Source: Styela clava
Lineage: Eukaryota; Chordata; Ascidiacea; Stolidobranchia; Styelidae
Assembly (NCBI RefSeq): GCF_964204865.1
Contig: NC_135250.1
Coordinates: 5,022,001 to 5,086,000 of the forward strand
DNA: 64,000 nucleotides
Direction of reading: 5' to 3'
Position numbers and translations under genes: made by a program. Shown one piece after another: positions 25,579-38,000 of the stretch (position 1 is its first letter; the number at the start of each line of letters is the position of its first letter). The notes under the pieces were generated by a model that saw only the letters and a program-made list of their open reading frames with translations, was not told the origin of the DNA and searched no databases.

Positions 25579-27839
25579 AAATATTACTGTTCTAGAATAT
25601 GTTTGTTTCACGGCCATACTTACTGATATTACACGGATATTACTCTGATATATATTGTACTTAGCAAATCTAACCCTCTGTGAGTAAAAAGTGTTTGAAC
25701 TTTGCGTGGTGACTTTACCGAGTTGTTCCACTGTCGACATAGTGACATTAGAGTTTTCTACTTTTGGCTGTTTGTGTTGATATATATTATGGCTTAAATT
25801 AAAGCATTGGAGTATATTCATCTGCTTCCAGATGTTTTGATGCTAGAATAAACGGTCCGCCAATATGACTTCCAAACCATTTTAATTCTGTGTACATCTG
25901 ACAAACAAGCAAATGCCCATAGAAAACACTGTTTTTTAATATAATTGCTGTTCTACTTTTTGGTAATAGATAAATGAACTCATCAATTACTAAAAATAGC
26001 AAGACGGAACACAGTCCAAGCAACGTGTATATAGGTGTAGCTTAAAAAGTAGATACTTCCCATTTGCTTACGATTCTCAACTCTAACTCGCAGCTGAAAA
26101 TAAATTGATTTCAACTCTGATATATTTAACATTTCAACATGAAATTTTAGTCGCTCAAGAGATTTATGTTTGTTAGTTTTTGTTAAAAAAAAAATCGACA
26201 AAATTTCGATTCCGGCTTCAGAATGGAAATTTGGATGGAAGAGAGTAATGCTCAAATATATAGACACAAAGACCAAAACGAAGTTATATTAAATCTTCTA
26301 CAGTACCGATAGTCTTCCTTACCAAAAAACTCTGCTGAAATGCGACCGGGGAATCGCCACACTCTGCACAATTTTTATTTCGATAACGTCATAACACAAA
26401 ACTTCAAAGTGAAAAACGAATGCCATAGAGCCGACTGCTTCTAGAAACAATACCAATCTTAAACTGCTGACAATTTCAAAGCAATTGGTACAGTAGTTAA
26501 GAAAGATAAAAGAGATTTTTCACAAGGACAAGAAAAAGGGTACTCCCTAAGTATGTGAACCAAGATGACGGACACCGGAACGTAGTATATGTACCAAGTT
26601 AGGGTTAGGCCATAATTTCAGGTACGAATACTACGGGAGTCACTTGACTAGTCCCCGAACTCGTAATAGAACTGAAATAACAAAAATTGGGAATAAATTT
26701 TTGACCTAACCCTTACCTGGTACACATACTACGTTCCGGTGTCCGCCATCTTGTTTTTATATACTTCGGGAGTACCAGAAAAAAAATACTATACCAACAT
26801 CAATCTAACAAAACGATCCACACGTCCATTTCGTGTCCAAAAACACTCCGCTCCGAATTCAATATCGAAGAACAATTCCGCATTCCCCTAACTTTAATCG
26901 CGTAACTTTATCGCCAAGTTAGTACCTACACCAAAGTCATAAGATATTAACAAGAATGTTTATTCGATATATCAGCGAGATGTTTTGAGTAAGAAAAGGC
27001 AAGAAAAATCATGAAACGTAGCTCACGAGTCTTCGTAAAATTGTTTCATAAAATAAAGGTTTTATTACGGTAAAGAATTTTTATTTAATTCAAATTACAA
27101 TACTTTGTTTTTAAGGTTAAATCAGAACTTTTACTGTTCCGTTAAGGGCGTGCTACGGTGATATATTTCAAATCATTCATAAGTAAGGGCACATATAACG
27201 ACTGCAAAGTGAAACTTGAATCTGATAGGGTTTATTCAAAGCTAAACCATTTACACTTCAAGCCTTCAACTCCTGTTAGTAGCCCACCGGCCACCGGCAA
27301 CCACCGGCGTCACGATCCATTATGAGCAACGCAGTAACGGCAATGAGTAATACTTTGTCGTCGCCTTGCACTCTTGCTGCTGTTTCCATGGTAACTTGAA
27401 CATCGGTGCTAGGAGTCGTTATTTGTTTCTGTGTATCGGACGCTTCCTGGAAAATCAAGTCGCCCCGATTGTAATTTCTTCCTATATTCTTTTGCTGGTT
27501 TTTCTACTTTTTTAATGCTATTATCAATTACTGTTAGGTTTTTTTCACGGGTGTCGCTGCTCGATAACCGGTCCTGGTTTCTCGCGACTCCTTTTCACCT
27601 CGGCTTACCAGTTTCGCCTCTTTTTACATACTGTATTGATTAGTGTATGGTATTTCATGTATGGTGGATAAAATAAACTACTGATTACCCATCACTCTGC
27701 AAACAAAAAAATGGAAGAGTGGCGTGTGTTACAGTCTATAAATGTTCTCAACGTAATGGCCAGTGTTTCTCTCTTTATAAATGACGGGTCATGAATGTGA
27801 AAAAGTCTATGTCATATATTTGACTTGACCAATAAAAAC
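25579..27839. other. Intergenic: inner part of left arm, then unique spacer
   Basis: Up to about 26,890 this is duplicated arm sequence containing an inverted R2 copy (about 26,235-26,870) split by MITE copy 10. From 26,890 to 27,840 I see no gene. The stretch 27,270-27,480 is richer in GC and has a 60-codon - strand frame, but I recognise nothing in it. Confidence 0.5.
26539..26776. mobile_element. MITE 'TACTCCC' family, copy 10, nested in R2
   Basis: From GGTACTCCCTAAGTATGTG to TACTTCGGGAGTACC. It interrupts an R2 copy. The homologous R2 copy in the right arm (34,262-34,690) runs through without it, which gives an empty site. Confidence 0.8.
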
Positions 27840-28373
27840 CCGTATTACATTTATACATTTAAATCATTGGCCTAAAAGCAACAAACATATACATCGTCGT
27901 TCTGGGCTTCAGTGACGTCATCCCACTTTGTATTTATTCTGCACTCTCTTATATTTACCATCTCTGTTATTTTGGTTTGTTCGATACACAGTCTGAACGG
28001 GGATTGGAGGTTGGGGGAGTGCGTTTTTGAGACGAAAGTTTTATGTATTATGTACAGTGGCCTATATTGCAACATTGTACTTTGATTGATCTTGTTATAC
28101 ATTTACTAAAATAAAACATAAATTTGACGACAGAAAGTTTTGAAACATGGTTCTGGTGGTTCGTTTCGTGCGATTGAAGATAGGTAACCCATTTTAAGGG
28201 TGAAGAACACGGGTAGATTATGGGGAATTACCATGATTCCTATAAGGGGAAATAGAAAGAGTGAATCTTTATAATGAGACGGAAGACGAAACTTAGGTAT
28301 TGTACTGGTCACATAGGCGTAATGCATTTAGTTTATACAAATTTATTATATTTGTTAAATCGATTTTTCAATA

Positions 28374-29299
28374 ATGAAAAAGGTTAGTGGTAAAACAACT
28401 CCAGATAAACTGCGATACACGCAAGATTCAATAAGTTCCAATTTCAAAAATGGCGGAAGTATCGAAGAAGCCATCAATAATGTTGTTGCCGGGGTATTAT
28501 CAGTTCTTGATTTTCCTCGAATGGAAGTTTACAGTTTTGCTGGTAGCTTGTGGTGTCGAAACAACAGGAGACTGTACGTTATGAAAGTAAGTAAATTTGT
28601 AAGTTGTGCTTTATTGTGTGTGATGTTATCGTTTATGAATTGTTATACTGTATTATATGGAAGTTTCCCCAATCCTTGACCTCTGAAAGATCCTCCCTGT
28701 ACTTCATCATTGCAAACTTTTCAACGTTGATTTTGAGAGTGTTTTGGAGAGTTGGCGCTTACAAACTGGCTCCCATGTCTAAACCTATCATTTTTTTTTT
28801 CAAAACAATGAACAACGTGCCGCTTATAGCTACTGATAGCTAATTTTAGGGTATTCTATCGCAGCGTTTGCAGTATCAATTTTTGGTTATTGTAACTACG
28901 GTAAACTAAAGGTCTTCAGAAGACCTTCAATTCTGTAAATCTGGCAACTGGTTTCAAAAATGCTGTGAGTCTGTAACCAAGCTAAATCATCACTAAATAT
29001 TTTTATATAAGTCCTTGATATTACTTACTTACAATATAATTGTTTTTATTTTCGTTGCATAGGAGCTGCAAAGGCGGGGGCATTTAGACAAAATCGTTTT
29101 TGACTACGTGTGGGAAAGGCCACATAATAGAAGATATTTTACGACAAAAACAGACGGAAAAAGTATACGAGTTCGCAAAGGACGGTCAGGAATTAATAAT
29201 GTTGGGAGAGGAGGGTTCAGAACTATTAATGCAGACATATTGCTCTCCTCATTTGCATTCTCACTTACAGATGACGAAGCTGATGACGATATATTTTAG
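28374..29299 (+). CDS. F1: two-exon gene family member, unrecognised function (149 aa)
   Basis: Exon 1 is 28374-28586 (71 codons, ends ATGAAA|GTAAGT). Exon 2 is 29063-29299 (AG|GAGCTGCAA..., stop TAG). The phase-0 junction joins YVMK to ELQRRGHL. Conserved landmarks are [18 protein letters not shown] at residues 11-28, [12 protein letters not shown] at 60-71, then [18 protein letters not shown] in exon 2. The C-terminus is acidic (DDEADDDIF). There is no signal peptide or membrane segment, so I expect a cytosolic or nuclear protein. From memory, the RYTQ-SI/F-NG/(D)NRRL pattern recalls uncharacterised ParB/sulfiredoxin-like proteins of eukaryotes. That is not established here. The start is supported by an identical TTTTCAATAATGA context in F5. 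The intron (476 bp) and the upstream 300 bp are shared with the other copies. Confidence 0.75.
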
Positions 29300-30548
29300 A
29301 CTGGTAATCCAAATCCTATAAAAATTAGATTCTGTTTATGCAGGATTTTGTATTGTTATGGTGGGAATCAGGAATGTCGCAAATGTTTGCATGAACTCTC
29401 GTACTTGAATATCGTTGTGATTAGCGAACCAATTATCATTATAGCCGTTAGACGGCAGCAGCAAATGAGTTACGTCCACTGCAGTAATGTATTCATATTT
29501 GTGAAGCGTGCCACTTCATGACAGCTTACCTGGTAGAATACAAATACCTGTTGTGAGTGAATTCTACACAAAGGAGATCCTGTTATTAAATTTTGAATCC
29601 CACAACCAGTTATATGGTTCCAATAATTTATGTGCTTATTTTATGTATATATATCTATATATATTGTATATTTTTATACGATACTATTAAACTGAGTTCG
29701 CCTATTTTGTGGAATGTATTTTTTTTTGTATTGTACATTTGTGTATGGCGTAACATTGCCATCTGGAATTCATAGATTGGGATTTTGAGGTATGATTCAG
29801 TTCCGTGTGATAATATTGAGCATGCTTCTTTTATTCTACTTCTTGAGATATTTCTATAAAATCAGTTTAACAAGGTGTCCGTGATTCAAAGGCAAAGCGT
29901 CGAATAGTCGATTTCGTACAAATTTAACGCTAGATATATTATAACGTTGCACATTCGAATTGAATTACGAAATATATTATAATGAAATACAACTAAATTC
30001 TAATACCAGTATACGTGACGAAACTAATTATGGGAATCACTGCCCTGAAAATGTTTAAAAAAAACTAAATCCTAGACCTCGAAGCCACAGACGTATAATT
30101 TATATCGCCATTATGTATACTGATAACCTTATTTTACTTTTTATTTACACTACACTTCTCTTTTATTTGTCTTCGTCGTTCATTTGCTACGATAAGGATA
30201 CCGGAGGGGGGGTGTGGTGGGCAAGGTCGAGGGGTGTTTTCGAGAAAAAAGTTTCGTGTATTTCGTACAGTATTTAAATTGCACCATTCAATTCTTTGTA
30301 CTTTGAGCGTGTTAGACATTTACTAAAATAAACCATACGTTTGATGACAGAATGTTCTAAAAAATGGTTCTTACGGTTCATTTCGTGCGAATGAAGCTAG
30401 GTAATACATCGGTAGTAGAACATAAAGGGGGAGTTGCCAACGAAAATAAATTAAGCTTCATAATCAAGCGAAGGGTTTTGTCCATGCGATGGAGGCGAAA
30501 TGCTCGCCGTTTATGTAACATTATATTTGTCGAACCGATTTTTAAAAA
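29300..30548. other. Spacer between F1 and F2
   Basis: Holds the F1 3' flank (to about 29,880), which is conserved in F4 and F5. It includes the empty site CATACCTCAAAATC (inverted, around 29,790) for two insertions seen elsewhere. From about 30,120 it holds the conserved F2 upstream leader (TTACTAAAATAAACCATACG ... CGTTTATGTAACATTATATTTG). Short frames in the leader are not conserved between copies. Confidence 0.55.
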
Positions 30549-31310
30549 ATGAGACTTAGAATAAGTCCTGATAACCTGCGATACACTCAAAACTCAATAA
30601 GCTCAAACTTCAGAAATGGCGGGAGCATCGAGAAAGCCATTAATGACGTTGCCAGAGGAGTATCGTCAGTTAAATCTTTTCCTAGAATGAAGGTTTACAG
30701 TTTGGCTGGTAGACTTTGGTGTCGAAACAACAGGAGACTGTACGTTATGAAAGTAGGTGAATTTGTAAGCTGTGCTGTATTGTGTGTGTTAATAAGGCTT
30801 ACTTACCGTGGCTAGGGTATGAGTTTCGTATTTATTCCGAAGGAGAGGAAAGCTCAATTGTATGGCGAACCACGGCCAAAGGTATGGGATTAGTTAACCA
30901 GTTATTATTTATTTCAGATGCATGGACTTGATAGTGGACGAAACCGTGACCGATCCGCTTTACGATGGCGAGGAGTCCGTCCTATTCTCTCGCACTTAAT
31001 TTTTCTCACGAGCGTAGACTAAACTAAATGGCTTCCTCCCCGTCCCCCAAATTATGTACTTTGACAATTTATTTTTGTTCTAAAGGAACTGCAACTGCGG
31101 GGGCATTTAGGAGAAATCGTTGTTGACTACATCGGGGAAAAGCTACATCATAGAAGATATTTTACGACAAAAACAGACGGAAATAGTATACGAGTTCGCG
31201 GACAGTCTGGAATTGCTGATTTGAACTCCTCATTTGCAGATTTAACCATTACTGCGAACCAATATAATTACCAATATGATGAAAGACCAATACGAAGACT
31301 AATACGATGA
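30549..31310 (+). CDS. F2: family member with a degenerate repeat tail (predicted 142 aa)
   Basis: Exon 1 is 30549-30752 (68 codons, ends ATGAAA|GTAGGT). Exon 2 is 31086-31310 (AG|GAACTGCAACTG, stop TGA). The protein core matches F1 and F3 ([49 protein letters not shown]). After a TANQYNYQYDE stretch the reading frame leaves the D-D-Q-Y repeat frame that F3 uses and ends within 30 bp. Removing one A near 31,282 would only meet a TAA a few codons later, so the tail is broken twice. The minisatellite itself continues to about 32,678 and is split by two hAT elements. The 333-bp intron holds a SINE-body fragment (about 30,820-31,010). It may be an active short form or a decaying copy. Confidence 0.65.
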
Positions 31311-32678
31311 CCAATATGACGACCAATACGATGACCAATATGAATACCAATACGATGACCAATATGAAGGCCAATATGATGACCAGTATGAAGACCAGTA
31401 TGAAGACCAAATCGATAACCTATATCAGGGGTGTGCAAACTGCGGCCCGCGGGCCAAATGCGGCCCGCCAATAAAAATTGTGCGGGCCGCGAAGAAGTGC
31501 CGATTTTAAGGATGTGACTTGAAGTGCTTATTACACGTCTAGGATGTTTTTGATTAAAAATATTTTATAATTTTTATCCTATATTTCAATTTTGTCGAGA
31601 TAGTTCGTGCAGCCTCGGCAATAAGGGCAAAATATAATGGCATATATAATCATTTCTTGCAATTTGGAATCAGAATTTGGTAATCAGGTTCACTCATTTA
31701 ATAACGACGATGATCGCGTAATTACATTTACGTTTTACTGAATCAACGAATGGTGTCGTAAGCAATATATATATATAAATAAAAGCCCGTGGTACAAGCC
31801 CTACCACACGCCAATCAAATATCTACCATCCCATTTGGCCCGTTCGTTTCCTGCGAGTACGTGCAAAAGGTCTCACTCAGTTTCAGTTGAGCAGACAATG
31901 ATACGTAACGATGGCGTAACAGTTAAAACTAAATAAAAAATTAAAATAAAACTGCGAAAAGAGTAAATTCTAATTTTGAATTCCATTTGCGTGTGCTCAT
32001 TTTCGTACATTACGTTCTTTCTCAACTATTAACGCCTCCGCTCACCTCCCTCGATCGCCGTCCTCACACTTTCCGCGGTCTTTGCTTATCCAAGCCAAAT
32101 ATTATCTCCGTGTTTTGTGGACTTAGAACGGTTTAATGCCTTTTCAGATAAAGAGCGTCCGTACTTACGGAATGGGGATTGGAACAAATTAATTTCGTTC
32201 CAATTACGGAAACCTCTTATTTAAGGTGCACATGGTAAGAAGAAAGAACAGGGAGTTAACGAATTAAAACTACAAATTTTTCGTATTCAGAGACTTTCGT
32301 AGGTAGAATTTCTAGGTGCGGCCCGCGGCTTCACCAAGTTACTTGTATTTGGCCCGCCTGTAAAAAATGTTGCACACCCCTGACCTATATGATGACCAAT
32401 ATCCTTGCCAATATTGTGACCAATATTATGAAAATTATGGCCAATATGATTACCAATATCCCTGCCAATATCATGACCAATATGATGAAGATTATGACCA
32501 ATATCCCTGACAATATCGTGACTAATATGATGAAGATTATGACCAATATGATTACCAATATCCCTTTCAATATCGTGCCCAATATGATGAAGAATATGGC
32601 CATTATGATTATCAAAATCATGATCAATATCATGACGAATATAACCGAGAAGAATATGACGAATATTATGACGTATAT
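31255..32678 (+). repeat. Degenerate 12-bp minisatellite of F2, split by a hAT element
   Basis: The unit is GA(T/C)GACCAATA(T/C), coding D-D-Q-Y in one frame. It runs from about 31,255 to 31,425 and again from 32,383 to 32,678 with heavy decay (AATATNNNNACC patterns). Short open frames on both strands (32,287-32,754) are by-products of the 12-bp period. Confidence 0.75.
31426..32382. mobile_element. 957-bp non-autonomous hAT element inside the F2 repeat tail
   Basis: Ends CAGGGGTGTGCAAAC(T)GCGG and, inverted, ATGTTGCACACCCCTG. The flanking octamers are identical, ACCTATAT at 31,418-31,425 and at 32,383-32,390: a perfect 8-bp target-site duplication. Subterminal sequence repeats GCGGCCCGC and GGGCCAAATG. 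No transposase frame is visible. Confidence 0.9.
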
Positions 32679-33461
32679 CAAGGCTGCCCAACCCGCGGCC
32701 CGCCGAACTGTTTTTTGCGGCCCGTCCTATAAAGTTTGTGAGAAAAATATTTAAATTTTCACTATGTTATATATAAATATTTAGGTTTAAGTATGTTTGG
32801 TGATTTTGGTGTGATTATTCCTGCCATCTATCCACATTCAATTGCCGGTTCTTATTATTACGTATGTGTCAAGTCTTGCACCCTGGTGGACATCGACGTC
32901 GTTTTTTTTTTTATTTCTGGAATTTATTTTTGGATATCGTGCGATCATTGGGGACAAACGAAACGAAACGACCCACTTAAACTTGATATTCCCGCGACTT
33001 AAACCTTGAGATAATATCATAGCTACTCAAAGTAAACGGATGAAAACACTACTACCCAAATATAACACTCAATTTTGACGCGATGTATTTGTTCTCGTGT
33101 GGTCGTCAAAAAAACGCAATTGTGTTGTGGTATACAACTTGTGTAATGATTGATTGTTTGATTCGGGGGCCCGCGAGTGTCATGTCCACGCCCCGCGTTA
33201 CCAGATATTCGAATAGTAAACTGCTATTCTAATATTCGACTTCATATTCGAATAATTTGCCAACCCTAACCAGTAACCAGGAAGCAATTATCAACTTGAT
33301 TGATTTCATGTTAATGAACTTGCCTTTTATGTATTATGTAAATTACCTACACCGAAATTTGGAATTAGCTGGTATTAATGTTCAGTATAAACGTTTGCGG
33401 CCCGCAACGAATTTCGTCATGTGAAAGTGTCCCGCGAGACCAAAATAGTTGGGCAGGCCTG
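32679..33461. mobile_element. Second hAT element (783 bp) in the F2 repeat tail
   Basis: Ends CAAGGCTGCCCAACCCGCGG and, inverted, ATAGTTGGGCAGGCCTG. The flanking octamers ACGTATAT (32,671-32,678) and GCGTATAT (33,462-33,469) match at 7 of 8 positions. It shares GCGGCCCG subterminal motifs with the first element but has different ends, so it is a related but separate family. Confidence 0.85.
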
Positions 33462-33469
33462 GCGTATAT

Positions 33470-35095
33470 GATAACGATTTGTTGGACTGGTCATCTGAAA
33501 TCTCCTATGGAGTCAGACCATTCACTTGACCGTATTTCATTTCCCAATGTAAATAAAACAAAACTTGACTATGACGAGGTTTAAATTATTTTTTTCAAAT
33601 TTGTCATTAAGATGAACCGATCGCCTAGGTGCAAACATCAACGATGACAAATTGCCTATATTTGTTTGCCTTTGTTATATTATTTCAGATTACCTGCAGT
33701 CGAGAAAATTATTTCTATATTAATATATTTATAAACGTATTAGAAGCATTTATATGCCAGCCACAGTTACGTCAAAGTGCATAAATAATTATTACAACAA
33801 TATACGCTGATTTTATGTCTTTACACTATGCTATTGAATTCGAGTTCTATTTATTTGTAGATTGTATCGGTTTTCTTGTAGTAAATTTGGTTATGACGTA
33901 ACATTGACATACTTACCTATCTGTAATTATTTTATTAATATTTCAAGGTATGAGTAGGTTTTGTGTTATAAAATAGTAGAATATTGAGTATGCTTATAGT
34001 TTATTCTACTTCTCCGAGTCTTTCCGATATAAAAAAAACAACTAGGGTCTCAGACAAATAACATTCACTATCAACAGAAAGTGGTTAAACACATCGCAAT
34101 TTACAATAGCTATTATGTTATTACTCCCTCAAGTTGCAACTCTATGATGAGATTGTTAAACTTCTGATTAACAGAAATTGTAATAGGCAGTTGATAATGA
34201 TAACAAATAACCAAAATGGGAATGCGGAATCGTTCTTCACTATTGGATTCAGAGCGGAGTGTTTTTAGACACGAAATAGTCACAGGGATAGTCTTGTTAA
34301 CTTGTTCTTATTTTTTTGTTATTTTATTCTTTTTCTAGTCATTGTAAAAAATCGCGTTTCTCTTTCTTCGACTACTGGGACAATTGCTTTGAAATTGTCA
34401 GTGGTTGAAGATTGTTCTTGTCTCTGGAACGCTATTACTAATATTTATTTCAAAAATGCTGTAGGTTGTATAGCATTCGTTTTTCACTTTGAAGTTTTGT
34501 GTCATGGCGTCATCGAAATAAAAATTGCGCAGCGTGTGGCGATTCCGCGATCGCATTTCAGCGATCTAGACTTTCTAGAGGTCAGCAAAGTCGGAAGCTC
34601 ATTGATAAGGAAGACTATCGGTACTGGAAAAAATTTGATATACCTTCGTTTTGGTCTTCGTGTCTATATATATATTTGAGCATTGCTCTCCTTTTTTCCG
34701 AATTTCCGGTCTGGAGCCGGAATCGAAATTTTGAACTTTTTTGAACGGTCAAGTGTGAAGCCAGTGTCGATTTTTTGTAACGAAAACTACAAAACATAAA
34801 TCTATTGAGTGAATAAATTTTCATGTCGAAATGTTGAATATCTCGGAGTTGAAATCAATTTATTTCCAGTTACGAGTTAGAGTTAGGAATCGGAAGCAAA
34901 TGGGAAGCATCTTTCTTAGCTACACTTGTATACGATATACCGTCGTATACCGTTTGCTTGAGCTGTGTTCCGTCTTGCTATTTTTAGTAATTGATAAGTC
35001 CTTCAAACTATTTGTTAAAAAAGTAAATTTCAACGACTGCTCACGTGAAAAACAAACAAATAGTAAAACAGCAATTATACTATAAAACAGTGTTT
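33470..35095. other. F2 3' flank and start of right inverted arm
   Basis: From 33,470 to about 34,050 this is F2-unit 3' flank. It matches the inverted F3 flank at 52,080-52,450 (for example GACTATGACGAGGTTTAA). From about 34,215 the right duplication arm begins, with an uninterrupted R2 copy at 34,262-34,690. No gene is seen. Confidence 0.6.
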
Positions 35096-38000
35096 TTAGG
35101 GGCAATAGCTTGTTTTCATTCTACACGATGACTCGCAATAATGATCTTCACCATAATATTCATCTCTGCATCTTCTAGTGTTGACGTCCTATATAAATGC
35201 AAATACCAGATTTTAAGTAATACAAGTTGTCTCGTTATATAATGACATCAAATTGGAAGGAACTCGTATTTAGAGTTGCACGTATAGGCCAGGTTGTCAC
35301 GCCAGTTGCATGTATCTCCTCACTTCATATGCTTACTCTAATCAAAGTATTTTATGTAACCTAACCCAGAACATAGCTTGAATGTCATTTCATACACTTA
35401 ACTAACTATTCACCTAAAAATTTATATCTATTCTAATCCAGAACATAGTATGTGTAAATAATAGTTCATATATATGCTTGCTACATCAACCATTTTCTGA
35501 AAGATTATAATATCTACCCTATCTCAGAAAAACAGAAGTGGGACAAGAGTGAAGAAATGGGACAAATGTGCTACACTGGGACACGCGTGTAATAAGAGGA
35601 CACAACATGTGGGACACCGTGTCTCCGGCATAAAGATGGAACTCGATCCCAGTTTACTACAGGTATCATAACTATCTTTCACCTCTGATCCTATTAAACA
35701 GTCTCGAGTGGAGGATTTAAATCCGTTGCAAATATTTCCATGTCCTACACGAGAACGACAAGTCGACCACGACCCCCATTGACCCCAGTGGTAAGATGTT
35801 GAGGATTCTTCTGAAATATGTGTACGGGGTTAAACGAGTTCATTTTCGATGAGGAAATATCTAATGATCTTTCTTATATTCTGATAAAATATTTTTAATT
35901 TATTGAAACACCAGTGTATAAGCGTCCTCACACAGCTACAGTTGCATGACTAAGTGAGATAATGAATTGACCCACGACTCAAATACACTTCTTGAGCATC
36001 TGATCTTGTAAAACATGACACCAACTTAGTACTTACAAGAAGTTTTTCCAAAACTACTACTCTCATCCATTTCAAATTTACTCAAAAGTAGAAAAAGTAT
36101 CGCGAAAGCTCATCGCCGAGTCTTACATGGACCGATATCCCGAAACTCGGTCTTCAGCGAAGGTCTCGTTGGTACTTGCGCGCGAGATAAGTGGCCATAT
36201 ATAGGATCAGTACTAATCGATACTGCTCTTAGGCGGGTACACGTGTCCCACTTGTACCAGTGGGACACGTTGGACAAGTGGGACACGACATTTTGGAGAC
36301 ACCGGATAATATGCACGCAATATTTTGGACAAACTCTGTTACTCGTTATAAATTACTCATGAATCCACCACAAACGCAAATCTACTACAGTTGTCGCGAA
36401 CAAATACCTTAAAATAACTACTATTCTGTATAGATGCTTTTAGCAAATTCAGTTACAACATCTACCGAGTAATTTTGCTGCCAACTATGATTATTGAAAA
36501 TTATTTCACCTGGACATGATTTTAGATTGCAAGTGCGAAGTTTAACATCTTTCCCAGGATTACATTTATTTGAATCCAGAACTTCGAAGTTGTCAGAATC
36601 AAAGCATTTTCTTTTCATTTTGATTTCTCCAGTTCCACATGAGGCGCTACATTCAGAAGCGTTGAACCATTCTCCCCAATGGTATTCTGGAAAATATTTT
36701 TATTTGCGGTAACACGGAGAAAAAATTTTTCAGGAGGCATAAATTTAGTATCTTTTTATTCCCTCGTGCGTTTTTATCAGTGTTAGGGAGGCTCGAGTAA
36801 TTAACTCAACTCGAGTAACCAATAACAAAGACTCGAAGTTACTCAAGTCATCTATTGAGTGGGATTCGTGATCAACAACCGCCAGTGAGACTCAACTTGG
36901 TGTTTGAATTGACCCCGGACTCTACTTGGCTCACTCAGAACTTAAGTTTAGGGACTTTCACTAAACACTGGTTTTTATAAAAAAAAATACCCGATTAATA
37001 TGAAATTGTATAATATGGTACGATATTACGCGACAAGCCTGTTTGACCAAATGGCGAAGTTATACCTTTATAGGTGGCACGAAATGCGCCAACGAGGTAA
37101 TAGATTTATATGTTGGTTTGCGATCCGATTTGATGCCCAGGGCTCAAAAATAAATCTGTTCAATATACCAATGCAGTATGGTTTGACACATTTTCCAATT
37201 AGTTTGTCTTCTCCAGGGCAGTTGTCCGGTTTCGATTGATCGCCTTTATCGTCCACACAGTTCCGAGTGCTCGATTCAGTTCCTTCACCACATGTTACGC
37301 TGCAAGTTGAGACCCAGGGTGTCCAATGATATTCTGTTAATATTATATATGTGATATCAGAAGATAAGAAACTTAAATCGGATGCATCACAAATAGAATA
37401 TTAGCAAGAAACAACAGTAAGATTTATATTTATCATTTTATCATAGCATGTATGTTGTTGTGAGATTCGATACACAGCCAAAACAACAGCTCGGTGAAAC
37501 CAAGTATATTAAAGTGAGCACAATTTCTGCGATAAAAATTGTTTATAAGAGTATATATCAGTTAGATTTTTCATTGCTTGATGAACTGAAAATATAAACT
37601 GAGGGTACGAAAAAAATTTACACATTGAAATGGGAATATAAGACAACTACGGTTTTATTTTCCTTGTATTAATTTTGTATAGTGATGAAAACTACCACAA
37701 CTTTTTTAATTTGCATGATTGCCGGGTTGCCTGATTTGTGATTGTCGCTATATGTTAATGGTAATCTCAGGGCATTCAATTTTTAGTTTGAAACTGTTAA
37801 TAAAAGTTACCAATACAGTCGGGCTTGACACATTTTCTAATTTTCCTGGATTCACCAACACAGTTCTCCGCTTTCGATTGACTGTTTTTGTCGTCCATAC
37901 AGTCTCGAGAGCTTGTTTCAGTTCCTTCACCGCATGCTACGTTGCATGTTGAGACCCAAGTAGTCCAATGATATTCTATTATCAACGGAACATCAACATC

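Larger units (their letters stand above)
9555..26890 (+). repeat. Left arm of a ~17-kb inverted duplication
   Basis: The reverse complement of this segment aligns in patches along 34,215-51,690. Outer anchor: TCAGTTTGTCACTCTGAGAACATC at about 10,143 matches 51,565-51,590 inverted, and AAGATTCATAAATAAC links about 9,570 with 51,665. Inner anchor: the AAACACTCCGCTCCGAATTC stretch near 26,850 matches 34,240-34,265 inverted. In between, all protease exons correspond one to one except for the module changes described below. The arms have diverged by substitutions and by many private insertions, so this is an old duplication rather than a recent palindrome. Confidence 0.85.

Noticed and set aside
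27276-27458. 60-codon - strand frame in the GC-richer spacer
   Set aside because: No similarity I recognise and no paralogue in the window. Composition alone is not enough to call a gene.
30364-30552. Frame just upstream of F2, and its counterpart upstream of F3 (54,936-55,121)
   Set aside because: The leaders are conserved as DNA, but the reading frames differ between copies, so this is 5' leader rather than an extra exon.
32287-32754. Open frames of 98-134 codons on both strands between the two hAT elements
   Set aside because: They lie in the decayed F2 minisatellite or cross a transposon end and lack any conserved exon.
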